NCBI GenBank assembly: GCA_022009795.1
Contig: CP091724.1
Span: forward strand, 620,001 to 684,000
Direction: 5' to 3'
DNA: 64,000 bases
Source of the DNA: Anaerotruncus sp.
Lineage (GTDB): Bacteria; Bacillota; Clostridia; Oscillospirales; Acutalibacteraceae
A program made the position numbers and the translations under genes. The notes under the pieces are model-generated. The model ran no database searches. It was given only the letters and a program-made list of their open reading frames with translations, and was not told where the DNA came from. Positions 10,855 to 19,651 of the stretch are shown piece by piece (the stretch's first letter is position 1; each line of letters begins with the position of its first letter).

Positions 10855-11721
10855 TCACGGCAGCTCAAGGCTGATTCGCCCAAGCTTTCCTCCCCTGAAT
10901 TCATCACAAACGGCAGCCGCGGCTCTTTCGTAGTTGATTTCGCCGCCCTTGATTAAAAATCCGCGCTTTTTGCCGATTTTTTCAAGGATTTCCCAGCCCT
11001 GCAAGCCGTCTATATCCGTTATTTTATATCTTTCCTCAATCATATCTGGGTGTGTTGCGGCAAGCACCTCAAGAAGCCTGCAGGACAGTGCTTCCATATC
11101 CGTAACAGTGTCTTTTACCGAGCCGATAAACGCAAAGCTTATCACCAACCTCGGGATCATCGAATTTAGGCCAAAGAACGCCGGGGGTGTCAAGAAGTTC
11201 AATACCGTTTCCGCACGAAAACCACTGATTGCTGCGAGTTACGCCTGCTCTGTCCTCAACAACCGCTTTGTTTTTTTGCCCGCCATTCTGTTAATAAAAG
11301 AGGATTTACCCGTGTTCGGAATACCCACAACCATAAAGCGCAGCGATTTGCCTGCCATGCCTTTTTTTTCATTTTTCTCTAAAACATCGGCGAGCACGGT
11401 TTTGCATGCCGGGATGAATTTATTAAGTCCTCTGCCGCTTCTGCAATCAACGGCAAGCGCAGTTACGCCCTGCCTTTTATAATAATCAATCCACCTGCTT
11501 GTGGCGGCAGGATCGGCAACATCGCTTTTATTCAGCAAAACGATTTTGGGCTTGCGTTTGATCATTGCACCAAGCTCGGGGTTTGAGCTTGACGCGGGAA
11601 TACGCGCATCAACGATTTCAACAACGCCGTCCACAAGATTAAGGCTTTCTTTTATGAGTCTGCGCGTTTTTGCCATGTGGCCCGGAAACCACTGAACATA
11701 TCGCTTTTGAAAATCAGGCAT
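10855..11721 (-). CDS. rbgA: Ribosome biogenesis GTPase YlqF/RbgA, frame-broken
   Basis: Circularly permuted GTPase for late 50S assembly. It starts MPDFQKRYVQWFPGHMAKTR (ATG 11719-11721, AAAGGCAG upstream), carries G4 as LLNKSDVADP before the P-loop, and G1 as VVGIPNTGKSSFINRMAGK, the permuted order diagnostic for the family. DTPGVLWPKF-like sequence follows in another frame (G3), then FIGSVKDTVTDMEALS. Breaks near 11265 and 11195. About 290 residues. It lies between rplS, whose terminator separates them, and rnhB. Confidence 0.92.
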
Positions 11722-11762
11722 AACATTCACACTGCCTTTCATAAAATTACATAATATAAAGC

Positions 11763-11790
11763 AAAAAGACCGCCCCAAAACGAGACGGTC
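11763..11790 (-). terminator. Rho-independent terminator of rplS
   Basis: On the minus strand GACCGTCTCG / GGGGCGGTC pair with two G-T wobbles around a TTTT loop and are followed by TTTTTGC. It lies ten bases after the rplS stop, making the rplS transcript mainly monocistronic. Confidence 0.8.
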
Positions 11791-11800
11791 AAAAACTTTG

Positions 11801-12144
11801 TCAGATATCTTCTTTAACTTTTGCAGCCTTGCCGACACGATCGCGAAGATAGTAAAGCTTAGCACGGCGAACCTTACCTTTACGGATAACTTCAACCGAA
11901 TCAACGTTTGCGGAGTGAAGCGGGAAAACACGCTCAACACCTACACCGTATGATACGCGGCGAACCGTAAATGTTTTGGAAATGCCAGAGCCTTTAATGG
12001 CAATAACCGTTCCTTCAAACATCTGAACTCTTTCCGTTTTACCCTCTCTGATGCGAACACCTACTTTAACGGTGTCACCGATTGAGAAAGACGGAAGTTC
12101 TTTTTTTCATGCTGCTTTCAGCTATGATTTTTAAGTGCGTCCAT
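11801..12144 (-). CDS. rplS: 50S ribosomal protein L19, frame-broken
   Basis: Protein at the 30S-50S interface. MDALKIIAESS at the N-terminus (ATG 12142-12144, AGGAGGAAATC upstream), then KELPSFSIGDTVKVGVRIREG, RVQMFEGTVIAIKG, TFTVRRVSYGVGVERVFPLHS and RKGKVRRAKLYYLRDRVGKAAK. Length about 114 residues, as in other bacteria. Frame breaks in the first 40 bases (near 12128 and 12108, at A runs on the coding strand). It has a dedicated promoter, a leader of about 120 bases with alternative folds, and its own terminator. Confidence 0.95.
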
Positions 12145-12266
12145 TCTGATTTCCTCCTAATTTTTTTCCGGATGTTCGTAACAAACTGATGAAAGAGGAC
12201 CACCCGCTTAAATGCTTAACGCAATAGGCATCTAACGCGTTGCGGGAAAGCAACGGAACAAATGCG
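12145..12266 (-). promoter_or_regulatory. Structured 5' leader of rplS
   Basis: About 120 bases between the predicted transcription start and rplS contain no gene. Two mutually exclusive folds can be drawn on the minus strand. In the first, CGTTGC (12255-12250) pairs with GCAACG (12243-12238). In the second, CCCGC (12246-12242) pairs with GCGGG (12207-12203), enclosing AACGC/GCGTT. A TCCTC at about 12192-12198 could mask the GAGGA of the ribosome binding site. Ribosomal protein L19 leaders are known in Firmicutes, but I cannot match this one to a model by eye. Confidence 0.5.
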
Positions 12267-12271
12267 TAAAT

Positions 12272-12300
12272 AATATATCACAAAGCAATGTAAATTGCAA
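12272..12300 (-). promoter_or_regulatory. Promoter of rplS, extended -10
   Basis: TTGCAA at 12295-12300, 17-base spacer, TATATT at 12272-12277 preceded by TGA. This is a near-consensus sigma-A promoter placing the transcription start about 120 bases before the rplS ATG. Confidence 0.75.
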
Positions 12301-12977
12301 GCATTTTTTTATATGAATCTGTTATAATTTTTTTATCGAGCAAATCAATTCGCGAAATGCTTTTCCATTCAAAAATCTGTTTCTATAAGTCGAATAAGCG
12401 TGTCAAAAAGCAAAGTGGGATTAAGATTTCGCTTTGTGCCCGCTTCAAGGCGAATGTTTAAAACGATATCATTATCCCTTATTGAAATATTGTATTTATC
12501 GATAAATTCTTTAATGTTCGTTTCCTTAACAACTCTGCGTTTGCCCTGCTTCGCCTTTTTTTCGGCAAGGATTTCATCACCGGCAAGAACGGCTTTCAGC
12601 TTTTCAAGTGCGTTTTTGTTATCGTCAAATTCGATTTTGAAAACATAATCCGAATATGCAATTTCGCTGCAATCGCGAAAATCATCGTAAACATCAATTA
12701 TCCTGATATCGGGCGGTAAAGCATCATTCATTCTTTGCTTAACTTCATCATTTGATATTTCTTCAATAAGCCTAATATCAACGCTTTCGCACAAGCTTTC
12801 CACTCCGAGCGAGAGAGGCAGCGAAAAGCTCATATAAGGATGCGGATTAAAGCCCTCGGTAAACCAAAGCGGAATTTCGGCGCGAGAAAAAGCGCGCGCC
12901 ATGCAGCGGTTAATATCAAGATGACTGATGTATTTGCATCTGCCCGTTTTGGAAAAGCGCAGTCTAACCTCTCGCAT
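12278..12977 (-). CDS. DUF2344/TIGR03936 family protein (radical SAM partner)
   Basis: Companion of the adjacent B12-binding radical SAM protein; the two are fused or adjacent in many Firmicutes, and their substrate is unknown. The start MREVRLRFSKTGRCKYISHLD (ATG 12975-12977) follows a perfect GGAGGT and overlaps the radical SAM stop by 14 bases. Typical blocks are AEIPLWFTEGFNPHPYMSFSLPL and, near the end, LRLEAGTKRNLNPTLLFD (both read in one frame). That frame stops at 12369 after LIRLIETDF. A one-base shift continues as EWKSISRIDLLDKKIITDSYK to a TGA at 12278, which resembles the family's C-terminus better, so I give the longer span. The tail would overlap the rplS promoter. Confidence 0.85.
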
Positions 12978-14815
12978 CGCAATGACCTCCGTTCAGCATA
13001 TTGGCACCGCACCCTGCGCATTTTATGCGGCAGTGCGGAGTTGTAATGCTTTGATGTGCCTTTTTATTTTCGTTTTCAAGGAATTTTCTCGATACGCCGT
13101 AATCGATATGATCCCATGGCAAAACCTCGTCAAACGGGCGTCTGCGCTTTGTGTAAAAGAAGGGATCGATTCCGTTTTTCTCAAATGCGGCCATCCAGGA
13201 ATCGAATTTAAATTTATCGTCCCACGAATCGAATTTACAACCCATTTTATATGCGTCAAGGATAACCTTGCCGAGGCGTCTGTCCCCTCTTGCAAGAACA
13301 CCCTCAAGCAAAGATGTGGGCGTTTCATGGTAGGAAACTTTAATCTTTTTTTGGACGGAATCGACTCAAGCAAATGCGCCTGCTTGGCTTTCAGGCTTTC
13401 CATAGAATCCTCCGGTTCCCACTGAAAAGGAGTGAATGGCTTTGGTATGAATGAAGCGCAACTGACGGAAACCTGAACGCCGGTTCCCTTTTGCCTGTTG
13501 GGATTTTTATAAAATGTGTGCACAACATTCATTGCAAGATTTGCAATGCCCTCGATATCCTCCATGGTTTCCGTGGGAAGCCCCATCATAAAAGTAGAGC
13601 TTAACCGATGTCCAGCCGTTATCAAAAGCCTTTGCGCAGGTTTTAAGCACTTCCTCCTCGCTGATGTTTTTTTATTTATTACATCGCGCAATCTTTGCGT
13701 TCCTGCCTCAGCGGCAAATGTTAAGCCGCTTTTTGCGCACCTTGTTTAATTTATCAACAAGCTCGTCCGAAAAATTATCAACACGAAGCGAGGGAAGCGA
13801 AAGGCTGATTTTGTCTTTAACCGTCCAATCAATAAGCGAGGAAAGCATTTCGTTAACGCAGCTGTGATCGGAGGTTGAAAGCGAGCAAAGCGAAAGCTCA
13901 TCATATCCCGTTGATTTAATCAAAGCCTTTGCCTGCTCGTTTATCGTTTCAACGCTTTTTTCCCTTATAGGACGATATGTGAAGCCTGCTTGGCAAAAGC
14001 GGCAACCGCGAATACAGCCACGAAAAATTTCTTCAACCGCTCTGTCGTGCACAATACCGATATACGGCACAACGAATGATGAAGGATAAAAGCACTTATT
14101 CATATCCGAAACAACGGCTTTTTTGACCCTTGCAGGCGCGCCGTTAATGGGCTTAATTTCTTTTAAAGTGCCATCGTCATTATAGCTGTCTTTATAAAAA
14201 GACGGCACATAAACACCTCTGATATCCTTGGCTTTCATTAAAAATTCGTGCTTTGATTTGCCGTTTTTCTTGCATTCTTTAAGCAAATCCAAAACCTGCA
14301 TTGTGGATTCTTCGCCGTCGCCGAGGAAAACAATATCAACAAAATCAACAATCGGCTCGGGATTGCAGGCGCACGGACCGCCGCAGCAAACAAGCGGGGC
14401 AAGCCCGGTTCTGTCTTTTGCAAGAAGCGGAATTCCGGCAAGATCAAGCATATTAATCATGTTTGTGTATGAAAGCTCATACATAAGCGTGAAGCCGACA
14501 ACATCAAATTCTTTAATGTAATCTCCGCTTTCAAGAGCAAAAAGCGGCACATTGTTTTTACGCATTTGCTCTTCCATATCGGTATCCGGCGCAAAAACGC
14601 GCTCGCACCAGGAATCATCTCTGCTGTTCACAAGTGAATAAAGGATTTTTCATTCCGAGGTGGCTCATACCGATTTCATAAATATCGGGAAAGCAAAAGG
14701 CATATCGCAAATCAATTTGCGATTTATTCTTAATAACGCTGTTCAGCTCACCGCCCGCATAGCGCGCAGGCTTTTTGAACATATTGCAAAAATTTTTTTC
14801 AACATTTTTTTTCAT
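12964..14815 (-). CDS. TIGR03960 family B12-binding radical SAM protein, frame-broken
   Basis: About 617 residues. The N-terminal part (MKKNVEKNFCNMFKKPARYAGGE, FPDIYEIGMSHLGMK, ALESGDYIKEFDVVGFTL) is the cobalamin-binding-like domain. The radical SAM cluster motif is GCIRGCRFCQAG (CxxxCxxC, codons near 13990-14025). The C-terminal region has LPWDHIDYGVSRKFL and CAGCGAN. The start ATG 14813-14815 is preceded by GAGGTTA. Breaks near 14650, 13735, 13600 and 13340. Probably works with the downstream DUF2344 protein. The reaction is unknown. Confidence 0.9.
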
Positions 14816-14822
14816 ATTAACC

Positions 14823-15341
14823 TCAAATTAACAATCCATAAATATACACAAACGGCAAATAAAACCGAAAAATCTTAAATTCAATCAAAATATAAACAGA
14901 GCAAATCGTGAGAAACACCAAAAAGGCAAATCCCAAAAACAGTCTGAGTCCGCGGCAAAAATATTTTAAGTGCTCTGCCGCCATCCAGCGGATAAATGGG
15001 CAGCATATTAAGAATAAAAAGCAGCAGATTTATATCATCTTTTAAAACTGTAAAAAGCACCAAATTAAGCGCAGGCCCTGCAAGGGCAACAAACGCTTCC
15101 TGCCAAGGCGAAATGCGGTTTTCATATTTAAGTGCCGCACCGCAGCACGAAAGAGTCAAACACTCAATTTTTTTGCTCCGAATAAATATAATGCAGAAAT
15201 GTGCCCGCACTCGTGAAAAAAACGGAAAACAACAAAAACCATAAAGCATTATCGGCGCCGAAAAACAAGCGCAGTGCACAAAATAAGAATAAAAAGGAAA
15301 ACTTGATTTTTAAGCTTAAATGATTTAATTGATATTTCCAC
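14823..15341 (-). CDS. M50 family membrane metalloprotease (site-2 protease type, SpoIVFB-like), frame-broken
   Basis: Intramembrane zinc protease of about 170 residues. Across a frame change at about 15195-15210 the sequence reads FFHECGHISALYLFGAKK, giving the HExxH zinc motif, and NMLPIYPLDGGRALK gives the third ligand Asp. Hydrophobic segments surround both. The GTG at 15339-15341 with GGTGG upstream is the likely start (VEISIKSFKLK). After DGGRALK one frame stops at 14881; the other continues as a membrane-like helix (GLRLFLGFAFLVFLTICSVY) to TGA at 14823, which I prefer. Its size and motifs match the minimal SpoIVFB group, which in spore formers cleaves pro-sigma-K; that role is not shown here. 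Confidence 0.8.
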
Positions 15342-15790
15342 AAAACCACCGTAAATAATTACGGCGAAAATTTATTTTTTTATTCTTATCAATATATGAT
15401 TGCAGAATAACAACCGCCGAAACCGCGTCAACGGTTTCTTTTCTTTTTTTACCGCGAACATTTGTGTCGTTCAAATATCCGTGAGCAATAACCGTAGTGA
15501 GTCGTTCATCTTGATAATCAATTGGCAAATCACATAATTCGGCCATTTTTTCTCCTAATGCTCTGCATTCATCGCAGCGATAGCCGTAAGAACCGTCCAT
15601 ATTAACGGGCAAGCCTACCACGATTTTTTCAGCCTTTTTTTCTCGGCTGCAATATTGCACAGCTTTGAAGCGAGCTTCGGAAGATATGTTTCTTTAATCA
15701 CCGTAAACGGCGAAGCCAGAATTTCGCTTTTTATCGCAAAAATGCAACTCCCGTGCGAACATCGCCGTAATCAACAGACATAATCACCAT
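15325..15790 (-). CDS. ruvX: RuvX/YqgF Holliday junction resolvase-like protein, frame-broken
   Basis: RNase H-fold nuclease implicated in 16S rRNA 5' processing or Holliday junction resolution. MVIMSVDYGDVRTGVAF contains the first catalytic Asp (SVDYGDVRTG); ILASPFTVIKE, KIVVGLPVNMDGS and DERLTTVIAHGYL follow, and DAVSAVVILQSYID holds the terminal catalytic Asp. About 150 residues. ATG 15788-15790 is preceded by AAAGGGAT. Breaks near 15740 and 15640. The stop near 15325 depends on an A7 run; one base less would end it near 15371. It runs into the M50 gene start. Confidence 0.88.
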
Positions 15791-15813
15791 AAAATAACAA
15801 ATCCCTTTCATCG

Positions 15814-15846
15814 GAAAAAAACGGGCGGCATCAAAAGATGCCGCCC
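15814..15846 (-). terminator. Rho-independent terminator of the class A PBP gene
   Basis: Perfect 10-bp stem GGGCGGCATC / GATGCCGCCC with a TTTT loop, followed by GTTTTTTTCC on the minus strand, five bases after the PBP stop. Confidence 0.92.
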
Positions 15847-15851
15847 ACAGA

Positions 15852-18199
15852 TTATTCATCGCTTTCAGCAGATGCTGTTTGCTCTTTGCTTTGTGCAGCA
15901 GTGTTTTCATCGGCGTTGGTTGAAGCCTCCGATGATTTTTTCTTGGTTGTTTCATCGCTGCTGAAATGGCTTGAGGACGGCATGTTGTTTTTATCATACC
16001 ATGCGTCGCCTTTTTTAACGATGCCGTCATATTCGGGGAAAGTTTTCTTCTCGGTGCCTTTGGCGTCGTAAATCTCCGTCATAACGGTTTTCCAAATCGT
16101 GCCCGAGGGGTTCGGAGAAAGCTTATAATAGATTTCTTTCGGCGTATCATAGCCGTACCAAACTGCGCCAACATATTCGGGAGTGCCACCAATAAACCAA
16201 CGGTCTTTTGAACCTGTGGTAGTACCGGTTTTACCGAAGCATTCCGTGTTTGAAAGCTTGTACGAAGTACCTGTACCGGAGCTCATAACGGTTTGGAGCA
16301 ATTTATTCATAAGCCAAGCTGTGCTTTCGGTGAGTGCCTGCTCTTTTGTAGCATTCGGATCTGTTTCAATAAGGACGTTGCCTTGGCTGTCCTCAATTTT
16401 GTAATAGCAATAAGGCTTATAATATACGCCGCCGTTGCCGAATGTGGCGTAAGCCGCAGTCATTTCGAGCGTGGTAACACCGTTTGTAAGTGAGCCCGTT
16501 GCAAGCGGTGCGTAATCCTCGTCCTGAACCTTCAGCGTAGAAATATGGAATCGCTGAGTGATATAATCAAACGAATAATCAACGCCGATTTTATCAAGGG
16601 TGCGCGCAGAAACGGTGTTAAGTGATTTTGAAAGACCGTATTGAATTGAAACGCTGTTGCCCGAATAAGAGCCGCCCTCATTTGTGGGCCACCATTTGCC
16701 GTTTACCTTTTTAAGCGGCTTATCCTCAATCATTGTGGACCAATAAATATTAACATTATTGTCCTGAAGGCTTTTTTCAAAAGCAGGTCCGTAAACCGAA
16801 AGTGGCTTGATAACAGAACCGGGCTGACGAACCGATTGCGACGCTCTGTTTAATCCGAGCTTTCCGGAATATTTGCCGGTACCGCCGACAAGACCCAAAA
16901 ATCCTGCCTTCATAGTCCATAACAACCATAGCGCCCTGAACCTTTTTATCGGGCATTTTCTTATAATTTTCGTAAACATCTTCAAGGGCGTTTTGCACAT
17001 CGTAGTCAACCGCAGTGTAAATTTTTAAGCCGCCGCCGTAAAGCATTGATTTTGCTTTCTTCTCTGTGTAGCCCATCTTTTTGCAAATCATCGATAACCG
17101 ATTTGATAACATAGTCAACATAATAAGAATCGATTTTATTTTTCATTTGCAGAGCTTTGAGAATCCGAAACCTGACTGCCCTGATAGTTTTTCGCTGTTT
17201 GTGAAAAACCATTTCGTAGTTAACGGCTTCGTTATACTCTTCCTGAGTGAGAGCTCCGTTTTCAAGCATTTTATCAAGCACGCGAAGCTGACGCTTTCTG
17301 TTGTTTTCCGGGTGCCGTAACGGATCGTATTTGCTGGGATACTGTGTGATTGAGGCAATCGCCGCACACTCTGCCGCGTTAAGATCCGAAACATCCTTGC
17401 CGAAATATTTTTCGGATGCGGTTTTAACGCCGTAGCAACCCTCCGAAAGGTAAATCGTATTTAGATATGCCTCTATAATTTCATCTTTACTGTAATTCTT
17501 TTTCGATATTGAGTGCCGAAAGAATTTCATTAAATTTTTCTTACGATAGTAACTTCGTTTTTCATCCGTAAGATTTTTTATAAGCTGCTGAGTTATGGTT
17601 GAGCCGCCCTGACCGCTGTTTGACCTTTTAACGATAACGCCCACAAGCCTTATCCAGTCAACACCGTGGTGCTTCATAAAGCGCTCATCCTCAATCGAAA
17701 TAAACGCATTTTTCATATATGGGCTCATATCTTCAAGATTAACCCAAATTCTGTTTTTCCTCGCCGTGAAGCCTTGTAAGCTCAACCTGCTCGCCGTTTT
17801 TCGTTTTCGCCGTAAATAAATGAGGTTTGGTTTTGCGAATATTTTTCTTCAGTAAGGTTAAAAACGGGATCGCCGTGAACAAAACTGTAGCCGTAAATTG
17901 AAATTACGGATGCGCAAACTATGCCCACAACAAGAATAACAAGCAAAATTCCGAGGAAAATTCTGCCGGCAAGCGATGCGGGCGCTTTGCTTTTTGCGGC
18001 GGCATTTCCCTTGCCGCGCTTAGATGGCTTTTTGCCCCTCGAACGCCTTACGGATTGCTTAGATGCTTTATCGCTTTCGATGTATGCAGCAGGCTTTTTT
18101 TATTTGGCTTTGATTCAAGATTCTTTTTTTATCTTCATCATAAACCTTAGCCGAATTATTCATGAACGATTCAAGAAGATCATCATATTCGTTAGCCAT
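15852..18199 (-). CDS. Class A penicillin-binding protein (PBP1A family), frame-broken
   Basis: Bifunctional peptidoglycan glycosyltransferase/transpeptidase, about 780 residues, membrane anchored. MANEYDDLLESF begins a Lys/Ser-rich cytoplasmic tail (KSKAPASLAGR), then a transmembrane helix (LGILLVILVVGIVCASVIS). The GT51 domain shows EDERFMKHHGVDW and GGSTITQQLIKNLT. The transpeptidase domain shows RQPGSVIKPLSVY (SxxK), KSLNTVSA (SxN) and FGKTGTTTGSKDRWF (KTG). The C-terminus is Ser/Thr/Ala-rich. The start at 18199 is preferred to the ATG six bases upstream because GGAGG then has a seven-base spacing. Breaks near 18100, 17760, 17175, 17070 and 16905. Confidence 0.93.
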
Positions 18200-18264
18200 G
18201 TTCATACCTCCTTTATAAGCATTAAATAAAACGTTTTTCATCGCCGCTCAGCCGCGATGGGAAT

Positions 18265-18270
18265 ATTATA
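18265..18270 (-). promoter_or_regulatory. Possible -10 of the class A PBP promoter
   Basis: TATAAT on the minus strand, about 65 bases before the PBP start, in a very A/T-rich stretch without a convincing -35. A CATCGC/GCGATG hairpin lies between it and the ribosome binding site. Confidence 0.4.
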
Positions 18271-18296
18271 CAATATATTTTAAATTAAATAAAGAA

Positions 18297-18513
18297 TTAT
18301 TTTGTTAATATTTTTGCACGGGATTTGTTCATCATAACGGCTCGCTTTGAAAGCGTAACGCCGTCATAAGTTTTTTTCTTGCACGAACAAACATCCAAAA
18401 ATTTTTTTGTTGCACTTTTTGCAGCCGCAAACAAATTTAAATGCGCTGTTAACAACCTGAGCATCACTCAGTCTGCTCATGCGGTCGTTGCAAACGGGGC
18501 AAAAGAAATTCAT
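18297..18513 (-). CDS. Small zinc-ribbon-like Cys-rich protein or C-terminal domain of the upstream exonuclease
   Basis: The reading begins MNFFCPVCNDRMSRLSDAQV, continues FKFVCGCKKCNKK and, after one frame change near 18395, CSCKKKTYDGVTLSKRAVM, ending ILTK at TAA 18297-18299. CPVC and CGCKKC/CSC would make a treble-clef or zinc-ribbon site. About 71 residues. There is no good ribosome binding site before the ATG at 18511-18513, and only two bases separate it from the in-frame stop of the exonuclease reading. It may therefore be the zinc-ribbon tail that some clostridial DEDDh exonucleases carry, cut off by a frame error. Not matched to a named family. Confidence 0.5.
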
Positions 18514-18515
18514 CT

Positions 18516-19178
18516 TTATAAAGATTGTAATATGATGAAACCGGCACCGTAAGCAAATAAAGGCTTGTACGCAAGTCGAGCAAAAATCTTCATCGCAAAA
18601 AGCTGACCTGATCGGCTACAGTATTTTTTTGTTATAAACGGATTTAAAGCATTCTGCTTCAAGATAGCAATCCTCAAGCGCGCGATGCAGACATAAATCA
18701 TCTATCGAAATATTTAGCATTTCGGCACAATGAGAAAAGACTAACCTGATCCTTGCCTGTAATCTTCATTTCGTTTTGGCAATATTTTTGCACATCCATA
18801 TATTTTTTGATAAATGAAACCGAGGTTGTGCCGAAAAAGCGCCGGTAATTTGAAACAAGCACATATAAATCACTGTTTGACCAGCTCATAAACAAAAACA
18901 TCATCCCCTGCCGACCATCTTGTGAAATCGGCAATAGCACGGTCAAAAGGAATACCGTATTCGGAGATTTCCTCCCGCGTTATGCCGGTTAAATCAACAA
19001 ATCTTGTCGAGAGTTTTTTTGAAAGTTTCGGCTTAATAAGCTGCTTAAACGTGTCTACCACCTGAAGATTGTGATTAAGCCTTACGGCGCCGATTTCGAT
19101 AATCTCGTTTATTCCCTTTTTTTCGTTTTTATAATCGAATGCGTTATTCCATTCTAAATCAACTACAACATAATCCAT
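18516..19178 (-). CDS. DEDDh 3'-5' exonuclease (DnaQ/KapD-like), frame-broken
   Basis: MDYVVVDLEWNNAFDY opens with the DxE of exonuclease motif I (residues 7-9). GINEIIEIGAVRL and FVDLTGITREEI follow, and HRALEDCYLEAECFK holds the H and D of motif III. The order fits sporulation-inhibitor KapD-like or DnaQ-like nucleases. The start is ATG 19176-19178; no strong Shine-Dalgarno is visible. Breaks near 18890 and 18700-18730. After FKSVYNKK the frame is uncertain, and the last 40 residues of the present reading look unlike the family. It is separated from secG by a strong terminator. The substrate is unknown. Confidence 0.78.
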
Positions 19179-19186
19179 AAATACAC

Positions 19187-19219
19187 CAAAAAAAATAACC
19201 TTGCATAACGCAAGGTTAT
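19187..19219 (-). terminator. Rho-independent terminator of secG
   Basis: Perfect 10-bp stem ATAACCTTGC / GCAAGGTTAT with a GTTAT loop, followed by eight T on the minus strand, eleven bases after the secG stop. Confidence 0.92.
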
Positions 19220-19230
19220 CAAAATTCCTC

Positions 19231-19482
19231 TTATCCCACAAACAGGAAAATAAGAAACGCCGCAAGAACTATAACAAAGAAAGCAACAATAAGCCATTTA
19301 GTTAATTTTTCAAGCTTAGCCTCAATTGTGCGGCCTTTGGTTTTACCGAGAAATGTGTCGGCACCGCCTGCGATAGCACCCGAAAGGTTTTGAGAACGAC
19401 CTTCCTGAAGCAAAACAACAGCGATGATTATTATAGATAAAATTACCAAAATTGCACCGAATACATAATGATACCAAAGCAT
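19231..19482 (-). CDS. secG: Preprotein translocase subunit SecG
   Basis: Small integral membrane subunit of the SecYEG channel, 83 residues, intact in one frame. It has two hydrophobic helices (about residues 4-25, ILVILSIIIIAVVLLQEG, and 62-82) joined by the conserved loop QEGRSQNLSGAIAGGADTFLGK. CGGAGG precedes ATG 19480-19482 at good distance. It has its own promoter and terminator. In many Firmicutes secG precedes rnr and smpB; here the next gene is an exonuclease of another family. Confidence 0.95.
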   Translation of the reverse strand: MLWYHYVFGAILVILSIIIIAVVLLQEGRSQNLSGAIAGGADTFLGKTKGRTIEAKLEKLTKWLIVAFFVIVLAAFLIFLFVG

Positions 19483-19516
19483 TGATAAATCCTCCGTAGA
19501 TACTTAATACTACAGG

Positions 19517-19545
19517 ATTATATCACAACAACCGCGGCAATGCAA
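19517..19545 (-). promoter_or_regulatory. Promoter of secG, extended -10
   Basis: TTGCAT at 19540-19545, 17-base spacer, TATAAT at 19517-19522 preceded by TGA, about 35 bases before the secG start. Near consensus. Confidence 0.8.
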
Positions 19546-19610
19546 GTGTTTTTTTAGTATTTAATAAGCGGAATTTTTTTGCGTTATAAAAAAATTATTA
19601 TAAATGCGGC

Positions 19611-19645
19611 TTAAAAACCGAGTCTGCCGTGTAAACGGTCGGCAA
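19611..19645 (-). terminator. Probable terminator of parE-parC
   Basis: On the minus strand CCGA-CCGT and ACGG-...-TCGG pair with an interior bulge, followed by TTTTT, just after the parC stop. The stem is imperfect, so this is tentative. Confidence 0.4.
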
Positions 19646-19651
19646 AGCAAA

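Noticed and set aside
10934..11482. Plus-strand reading of 182 residues
   Set aside because: Antisense to rbgA, whose permuted GTPase motifs are unmistakable.
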